Shown here: positions 57,614 to 64,000 of the stretch, one piece after another
Layout: each line of letters begins with the position of its first letter
Numbering within the stretch: position 1 is the stretch's first letter
Assembly (NCBI GenBank): GCA_963853835.1
Contig: OY970820.1
Span: 22,375,873 to 22,439,872, forward strand
Source: Calendula officinalis
Lineage: Eukaryota; Streptophyta; Magnoliopsida; Asterales; Asteraceae
Direction of reading: 5' to 3'
DNA: 64,000 bases
Translations under genes and position numbers: made by a program
Notes under the pieces: generated by a model
Database searches by the model: none
Told to the model about the DNA's origin: nothing
The model's input: the letters and a program-made list of their open reading frames with translations, nothing else

Positions 57614-58201
57614 TGTTGGAACATGGAAATGGTGTCATCCCACATTGCTCAAATAATGAAACAATTGTGTATTTATAAAGCATTTCTCACCCATAACTAA
57701 CAAACCATTGACTTGGGCTTTGTGGTGGGTTTAGGTTTGTTTGGGCTAAATATATATAATTTGTATATATATTAAATGGTCAAAAGATGGCCTTGGGCCT
57801 TGGGGCTCTTGGGCTCTAATTGAAATTTGGATTTAAGTTTTTGAGCCCTAACCCGATTTTATTTTTTGACGTTTATGACCAGATACAATGTTTCTAAATG
57901 GACGTTTTTTGTTGGCGGTTAAAGACAAACAAGCATGACGAAACTGAAGAGTTGCGTTGGTTGATTCGCACCCCTTCAATCAGTATAAATACCGAACCCG
58001 ATTCCATCAAGAAAGCTAATCTTCAGATTCGCTAAATTCTTGTTTTTAAACTTGAATTGATTGTTGTATCCTCAAAACAATCGTACCAATTCGGACGAAA
58101 TTCTATTTTAGGACACTGCAATTTGCAGGCCTCAATCAAAATTGTTGTAACCGAATGATTTCTGAATTTATATATACAATTACGAATATATTTTCCTAAC
58201 A
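57614..58201 (+). repeat. Copia LTR (5')
   Basis: Starts TGTTGGAACATGGAAATGG and ends TTTTCCTAACA, about 588 bp, with a TATA-like CAGTATAAATACC at 57980-57992. The gag gene follows 22 bases later. No second LTR is present in the window, so the element is truncated. Confidence 0.6.
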
Positions 58202-58223
58202 ATCTAAAACAGAATTTTTCAAA

Positions 58224-58745
58224 ATGGATCAAACGATTCTGAAACCACATGTCGAAAAACTAGAAAAGTTTAAAGGATCTAATTTTCGTCGTTGGCAACA
58301 AAAGATGTTATTTTATCTAACATCGTTGCATGTATCTTCTGTTCTTACAAATTCTGAACCAACAGATCCGTATGAAGATGGACAGAATGTTCCTACAGAG
58401 GCAGGATCAGCAACATATGAAAGGGTTGTGTCTCTCTGGAATCACAGTGAATATAATTGCAGAAATTATATCCTGAATGCCCTGGATGATTCCCTGTATG
58501 ATATCTATTCAACCTTTGCAACTGCAAGGGAGATTTAGGAATCATTAGAAAAGAAATACAGGACTGAAGTTGCATGCTCTAAGAAATTTGTTGTTGGAAA
58601 ATTTCTAAACTATAAAATGAATGATGCAAAACCTGTTGTAAAACAAGTGGAAGAACTCCAAATCATAGTCCACGAATTGGAAGTGGAAGGTATGGGTATA
58701 AACTCTAACTTTCTTGTTAATTCTATTATTGAAAAGTTACCCAAT
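58224..58745 (+). pseudogene. Copia gag fragment
   Basis: MDQTILKPHVEKLEKFKGSN starts at 58224 and contains the capsid-type FRRWQQKMLFYL and LWNHSEYNCRNYILNAL. A TAG at 58536 interrupts the frame, which then continues (EELQIIVHELEVEG, NSIIEKLP) until about 58745, where homology stops and unrelated AT-rich DNA begins. No zinc knuckle, protease or RT. Unrelated by eye to the gags of elements A, B and C. Confidence 0.75.
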
Positions 58746-58878
58746 CCTGGAATTTGCTCTGTATATTGCTCTTTATATTTGAAATTGCTCTGTATTACTA
58801 AAATTTACTCTGTGCAAATCAGGACCTTTTAAATAAGTGTGCATAAGTTATTAGTTTTTATTTGCCTCCTCATCTTAC

Positions 58879-59340
58879 AAAATAACCACCAAATCCCGTG
58901 ATCAATCGGGACCATACCATGGCCCTCCTCCTCCCACGAAGTTAAAATTCTTTACTTTTTCACAATTTAAAACAACAAATGAAATTAATATTATATACTA
59001 TAATATAATATCATCATATATCACGTCACCATCATCTAATGATTCACCAAAATAATTAGATATAAAATAAGGGTTTGGATGATGACATAATTTAGGGCAG
59101 TCTCTAAGCAAAATAACCACCAAATCCCGTGATCAATCGGGACTATACCATGGCCCTCCTCCTCCCACGAAGTTAAAATTCTTTGCTTTTTCACAATTTA
59201 AAACAACAAATGAAATTAATATTATATACTATAATATAATATCATCATATATCACGTCACCATCATCTAATGATTCACCAAAATAATTAGATATAAAATA
59301 AGGGTTTCGATGATGACATAATTTAGGGCAGTCTCTAAGC
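58879..59340. repeat. direct tandem duplication, 231-bp unit, two copies
   Basis: Copy 1 is 58879-59109 and copy 2 is 59110-59340. Each runs from AAAATAACCACCAAATCCCG to GGGCAGTCTCTAAGC. The copies differ at only about three or four positions (for example ACCATA/ACTATA, TTACTTTT/TTGCTTTT, TTGGATG/TTCGATG), so the duplication is recent. No gene lies in it. Confidence 0.92.
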
Positions 59341-59460
59341 GTATAAAATTTGTATATTAATTCATGGGAGGAAGTGGTTCCTAAAATTCAAATATAGTTA
59401 TAAATTGATGTATAAGCTTTTGATGCATGTTTATTGATAGCCCTTAGGACTGTAATTATC
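59326..59460. mobile_element. foldback MITE, copy 3
   Basis: TTTAGGGCAGTCTCTAAG at the left and TTGATAGCCCTTAGGACTG near 59433-59452 are degraded versions of the palindromic ends of copies 1 and 2. The marker GGAAGTGGTTCCTAAAATTC is shared. Same orientation as copy 2. Its left end coincides with the end of the 231-bp duplication unit. Confidence 0.5.
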
Positions 59461-60265
59461 AAAACTTATAAAATAATGACGTTGATGCACCATGGACTTT
59501 TAAAGATTGTTATTTCCAAATCCTCCAATAGATATTGGATCCCACAGTAATAATATATTTTTGTATCTCGTTTATAAGATAGATTCACTTAATAATATAC
59601 TTTATATTAAAAATAGAACTGGTCGGAACCGATCCGAGGTAATTTCTTTATCTTTTTTGATTTTGGACCGAACCGAACCGAGAACCGATTTTTATAAAAA
59701 TTAGAATGAGAACTGAACCATTGTAACTCCGTTCGGCCCGGTTTATTTCGTCTGGTCCGGTTCTGCGATTCCAGTTAATTCTTCGTCCAATTTGCACTGG
59801 AAGAAAAGATACGAAGAAATACCTCAAGTTTAAAATGGATCTAACTGGACCTTTAGGATAAATACCTAAATATGCTATGGATTTGTCTTGGTTCATACAA
59901 TTTTTTTAATGAAAATAACCGTCGTTTATTTAGTACTAAAAGACTAAACCTTAATTTGGATACCATTTTTTATTATTAAATATGGAATCCAACTTCAACA
60001 CCATCTTAATCTACTAAATTTCGAACCCACTTCATTATTAACGTTAGTTGTCCAATGGGCCCATTAACTTTTAATTTTGAGACAATTGTTTGTCTTTATT
60101 TTATTTATAAAAGATCTAAAACAAGAAGGGGTTTTCTGTAAAATCTGCATCTATCTTCATGTTTTTTTAAATCTCGGTCTCGAATCGGTTTGTAAGCAGA
60201 TTATTTTAGGGACTACTTTAGGGTGATTATTCGTTTGATAGGTAGCCCAAATTTAACGCGAGTAA
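59461..60265. other. AT-rich intergenic DNA with GGTTCGG remnants
   Basis: Contains ACCGAACCGAACCGAGAACC near 59667 and CCGGTTCTGCG near 59757, a diverged copy of the 53756-54333 repeat. Otherwise nothing recognisable. Confidence 0.4.
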
Positions 60266-60535
60266 AACCTGATAGTAGGTGGTGGTAGCGGTGGGTGATA
60301 GTGGTGGTGGTGGTGAGTGATGGTGGGTGATGGTTGGTGGTGGTTGCGGCGTTGGGTGATGGTGGTGGTGGTTGTGGGTAATGGGTGGTGGTGGTGGTGG
60401 TGGTGGTTGTGGCGGTGGTGGTGGTGGTTGTGGCGGTGGGTGGTTGATTGGTTGTGGCGGTGGCGGTGGGTGGTTGTGATGGAGGTGGCGTTGGTGGAGG
60501 TGGCGGTGGGTGGTGGTGGTGATGATGGGTAATGA
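60266..60535. repeat. GGTGGT-rich low-complexity tract
   Basis: About 270 bases of GGTGGT/GGTTGT/GGCGGT variants. Open frames on both strands (Trp/Val/Gly or Pro/Thr/His) come only from the simple repeat. Confidence 0.95.
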
Positions 60536-61269
60536 TGGTGTGTATAAAGGGTATAAAGGTAAAAGAATATTTCATCTAACTTTAGAATTCAATTCTATCA
60601 AACATTTAGTTGAAATTGAGATTCCTTTATTTGATGAAATATTTGTATTATTTAGAAATCAAATTCAATCCATTTATTTTAACCAAACATTCAATTGTAT
60701 TAAAATTGAATTCTACACATTACAGCAAATTAAAGAGCCCGTTATTTTTTGTCAAGTGAAGTGACAAAAGGAGACACAGGTCCTTTTCGAAAAAACCCAC
60801 CCCATTATTTCTCACTTGTCATTCTAGCTTAAAATAACTAAATATACTCATACTATTATATATAATGAGTAATATATTTGTGATATAATTTTTTAAAGTT
60901 AAGATAATTATACAGAATGCCGACATTGTTCAATGAACATCAAGATATGGAAACTTGTAGGTTAATAAGAAAAGGAAAAATATATCTCTTCTTACTTTTT
61001 ATTTATATTTATATTCATATTTATTTTTAGAATTTACATATGTAATAAACTAATTATTTCTTTTAATAGTATCTCTTGATTTTGACACTTGTCGCGATAA
61101 AGGTACTAATGGTAGAAACCAATACATGTAAAAAAATTATATACCGGTATCTATTTGTAATATGTAATTGTTTATTCTTAATGATTTTTATGTAATTAAT
61201 TTATGATAATAATAATATTAGAATAATATATTAGTTACATACATTTGGCAAATGATGTCTAGTTCTGCT
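60536..61269. other. AT-rich intergenic DNA
   Basis: No gene, RNA or repeat edge is clear. Confidence 0.35.
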
Positions 61270-61482
61270 GGATTCATACATGGGTTTTACTCCAATATGA
61301 GGCGTGAGGTTGGAGTTCGAATCCTGTAAACATTTATTTATGGTCCCGAATATGGGGAATTTTTCCTTGGAGATCCTTATGGGGGCTAAGTTTACCCTGT
61401 AAAGGAGCTCGAACCCGAGACGCTCACTGGAATATTACGTGTAGCCGTGTAGGCTTCCGTTATATTCTTTTTCGTTTAAAAA
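61270..61482 (+). mobile_element. SINE-like remnant of a second family
   Basis: GGTTGGAGTTCGAATCCTG (61311-61329) resembles a B box. The text that follows (GAATATGGGGAATTTTTCC, GAGCTCGAACCCGAGACG) resembles other plant SINE middles, and an A-rich end follows near 61480. It differs from the three SINEs at 2695, 40365 and 43380. Ends not resolved. Confidence 0.4.
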
Positions 61483-61649
61483 ATATATATATTTAAATAT
61501 GTTTTAGTTGATTTTTATTTAATTCATCAACTTAGTACATTTTATTTTTAGCTATTGTTCGTCTAGTGATCCAACAAAATACTTTTTCCACAAGTAATCA
61601 TTTGTACTGTGCAACTAAGTAATGCGATATTCTGTTGGTAGCCCTTTTC

Positions 61650-61889
61650 CATCGTCGTTAATTTCTGAATCCCCCGCGGACTCCATTACCACCACATTCA
61701 CCTCTCTCACCTACACACACACACTTTCTCTCTCTCTACTAACGAATTCAGACACACTCTCTCTTTAACTTCACGCACTCAACACTTTCTTAAACTGTCA
61801 TCTTTCTGCTATTTCATAAACGAATTCAGAGAATTAACAGAGACTTTCTATATATTTTTTAATCCGTACCACTTTACTGGGTTTTGAAG
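61650..61889 (+). promoter_or_regulatory. pyrimidine-rich promoter/5' UTR of the At1g16860-like gene
   Basis: CACACACACTTTCTCTCTCTCTAC (in two parts near 61718-61740) and further CTCTCTCTTTAAC form a CT-rich leader typical of plant 5' UTRs. No clear TATA box. It ends at the ATG at 61890. Confidence 0.4.
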
Positions 61890-63459
61890 ATGGGGAGCAG
61901 AATCCCATCGCACCAGCTCAGCAATGGATTATACGTTTCGGGTCGACCCGAACAGCTAAAGGAACGCCAACCCACAATCGTGTCACGAGCTATACCCTAC
62001 ACCGGCGGCGATGTCAAGAAGTCAGGCGAACTCGGCAAAATGTTCGACATACCCGTTTCAGACCACCCACCTCCGCTTCTAAAACCTCACCGTGCATCAT
62101 CTTCTTCGCAACACAGCAGCGGAACCATTAGATCCGGCCCGAATTCCGGGTCCGGACCCATCCCTAAACGATTATCCGGGTCTGGACCGATGGTAGGCCT
62201 TCATCCGACTGGTTTACTAGTAACATCCGGTCCACTTGGATCGAGTGTTGGCCGGAGATCCGGTCAGCTGGAGCCACCGACGATGAGGTCGAAGGGGAAG
62301 ACTGTTTACGGCACCGCCGTTACGACGTTAGGGTATGATGAGGTGAGGTTAGGGTTTAAAGTATCCAAAACGTTAATGTGGATGATGGTGGTGATCGCGG
62401 TAATTGGTTTAATGGCGGGGACGTTTTTAATGGTGGCGGTGAAAAAGCCGTTGATTCTTGTGTCGGTGGTGGCAGTTCTTGTCCTCGCCGGTGTCGTCAT
62501 TTTATGGAACTGTGCTTGTCAGAAAAGAACATTGATGTCGTTTTTACGAAAATACCCTGATGCGGAGCTTAGAGGTGCCATTGATGGCCAATTCGTCAAG
62601 GTTACTGGGGTAATTTTCTATTTACACTCACACTTCGCCTAAATAATTCAATTTAATACATTAAAATTGAATGGATTTCGACATGTGAACATGGTTATCA
62701 ATGAGAAAGTGACCGGAGAAGACCCTTTATAAGAAGTACAACTAATAATGCAGTATGTACAGTTGTATTAAGGGTATAATTGATGCAAATAAGATACGGC
62801 GGATTTTGTTGATATCTTTAATTTAAGATCGAATTCAATCCATTTGTTATAGAAAATTGGCAGCACTGGCTATAAATGGTATTGTATTAGAGAGTGTAGA
62901 TTGAAAGATGTAATTTTTAATCAATTATTGATCTGATTATGTATGGGCAATAGGTGGGTCAGAAACATGCATTTTTAGTAAGAAGGATATAATTTGCAGG
63001 TTTTAATGTCAGGGAAAAGTTTTTTTTTTTCTTTGGATTAAATTTTACTTTGGTTCGGCTTACCTAAGAGAAGGGTCCCTGCTGTAACAGAGTTAACCGG
63101 TTCCTTGAATCGGGTCAAAGAGCGATACCTAAAATATATACTTTTGAAGGATGGTATATATCTTTTTAGGTAGCTTATCTTGTGGGCTGTAGAAAAGTAT
63201 TGTATTCTCTCAAGGGTTATGTTGCTTCTTACTGACTTGCTACATTTTTTCTTTGATTCTTGATTTAGTCTCATAAATGCAAATTTTAGCTCAATGAACA
63301 GTTCGTGTGCTTGTTAGTTCGGGCATAACATTTTAATTTAAGGCAAATTGCAATAAAACTCTTCAACTCTAGTTAGGTCATTAGATAGTTAATAAAACCA
63401 CGGTACTTTCTAGAAAAGATAAGACTGTAACATGCTGATATGATATTAATGTTGAAATA

Positions 63460-63541
<82 letters not shown>

Positions 63542-64000
63542 GTGGTTTGTATGCAGGTTGTGACATGTGGTAGTCTTCCTCTTGAATCATCATTCCAGAA
63601 AGTTCGAAGATGCGTTTATGTTTCTACAGAGTTGTATGAATACAAAAGGTGGTGTTGGGGTAAATCAGCAAATCCTAAACACCGTTGCTTCTCGTGGGGA
63701 TGCAGAAACTCTGAGGTTAACTTTTATTTTTCCATTAAATGCAATGTTTGATAGAGCACCTAATTTCCTTTATGACTATTTCTTTTTAACGTATTAAATA
63801 ACCTTCAATATGATTTGCAGAAATACGTAGCTGATTTTTACATATCGGACTTCCAATCTGGGTTAAGGGCAGTGGTGAAAGCTGGTTATGGAGCAAAAAT
63901 AGCCCCTTTTGTTAAAGAAACAACAGTGTTGGATATAACAAATGAAAACAAAGAGTCTTCTCCAAACTTTGTAAGCTGGCTTGCAGATCGCAGCCTATCG
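61890..64000 (+). CDS. At1g16860/At1g78880-type membrane protein, 5' part (runs off the window)
   Basis: Three exons are visible: 61890-62609, 63557-63715 and 63821 to beyond 64000, joined in phase 0 by GT-AG introns. The start is the ATG at 61890 (MGSRIPSHQLSNGLYVSGRP); an open frame from 61884 lacks an ATG. Residues 1-160 are a conserved polar region with GPLGSS-type Ser/Gly repeats. Two transmembrane helices follow at about 162-183 and 188-208. Then comes a soluble domain with YPDAELRGAIDGQFVKVTG, CGSLPLESSFQ, RCVYVSTELYEY, NPKHRCFSWG and DFYISDFQSGLRA. The family is found throughout land plants and has been labelled ubiquitin-specific protease C19-related in Arabidopsis; that label rests on little and I see no protease motif. 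Function unknown. The visible part is intact. Confidence 0.92.
63458..63541. repeat. (AAT)n microsatellite in intron 1
   Basis: About 84 bases of AAT trinucleotide repeat ending 15 bases before the exon 2 acceptor at 63556, where a pyrimidine tract would normally sit. The minus-strand poly-Leu frame is an artefact. Confidence 0.95.

Noticed and set aside
60213..60575. Open frames rich in His/Thr/Pro or Trp/Val/Gly
   Set aside because: Pure product of the GGTGGT-rich tract; no domain, no splice or start context.
61884..61889. Start of the At1g16860-like protein at 61884
   Set aside because: There is no ATG there (TTG); the family begins MGSRIPSHQ, which matches the ATG at 61890.
63381..63593. 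Poly-Leu minus-strand open frame resembling a signal peptide
   Set aside because: Translation of the AAT microsatellite inside an intron of the plus-strand gene.

Overview
The window is plant nuclear DNA, almost certainly from a eudicot. It holds split genes with GT-AG introns, tRNA-primed LTR retrotransposons, Helitron termini, Stowaway-like and Mutator-like MITEs, tRNA-derived SINEs and long AT, TA and AAT microsatellites. The style of the two large Copia elements with an extra third ORF fits Asteraceae, but that is inference; I cannot name the species. Only two ordinary host genes are visible: a ten-exon plastid FKBP-type prolyl isomerase (3000-6706, FKBP18-like) and the 5' part of a membrane protein of the At1g16860 type (61890 to the window end). 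Nearly everything else is transposon-derived.

Layout. 1-227 looks like the tail of a Gypsy LTR. 247-2602 is a stack of nested MITEs. A SINE with a perfect 15-bp target duplication (2680-2905) lies directly upstream of the FKBP gene, and at least three FKBP introns carry inverted-repeat elements. 7093-7839 is the 3' end of a Helitron on the minus strand. 8194-40258 is a three-level nest of Copia-type LTR elements. The outermost, element A (957-bp LTRs, TSD ATACT), is decayed. Inserted in A is element C (15190-34749, LTRs about 1.13 kb, TSD TTATT), which has little coding capacity left. Inserted in C is element B (18202-29631, minus strand, 619-bp LTRs, TSD AAAGA). B is complete, with open gag, pol and a 1143-codon third ORF, and its two LTRs differ at only two positions by eye. 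40259-46870 contains SINEs, a possible spliced gene remnant and the 3' half of a second Helitron (plus strand, ending at 45879). 46870-53181 is a GC-richer Ty3/Gypsy Tat/Retand-like element that has lost RNase H and integrase but keeps an antisense ORF. 53180-57480 holds foldback MITEs, a GGTTCGG-type repeat and a probable 3-kb Gypsy LTR. 57614-58750 is the start of another Copia element. 58879-61500 holds a 231-bp tandem duplication, a third foldback MITE, a GTG-rich tract and a SINE remnant.

Most notable observations: (1) element B carries about 55 copies of a short motif (CAGTAGT or its complement), clustered in the U3 part of both LTRs, in the pol-ORF3 spacer and in the poorly constrained linkers of all three ORFs, in both orientations and several reading frames; (2) element A shows the same behaviour with a different word, CAGCTGA; (3) in both elements the gag stop lies in something resembling a branch point followed by a TGTGCAG 3' splice site just before the protease, suggesting that pol may be reached by splicing; (4) both elements carry a related third ORF. 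Together these suggest a SIRE/Maximus-like Copia lineage with element-specific cis-signals spread through the whole genomic RNA.
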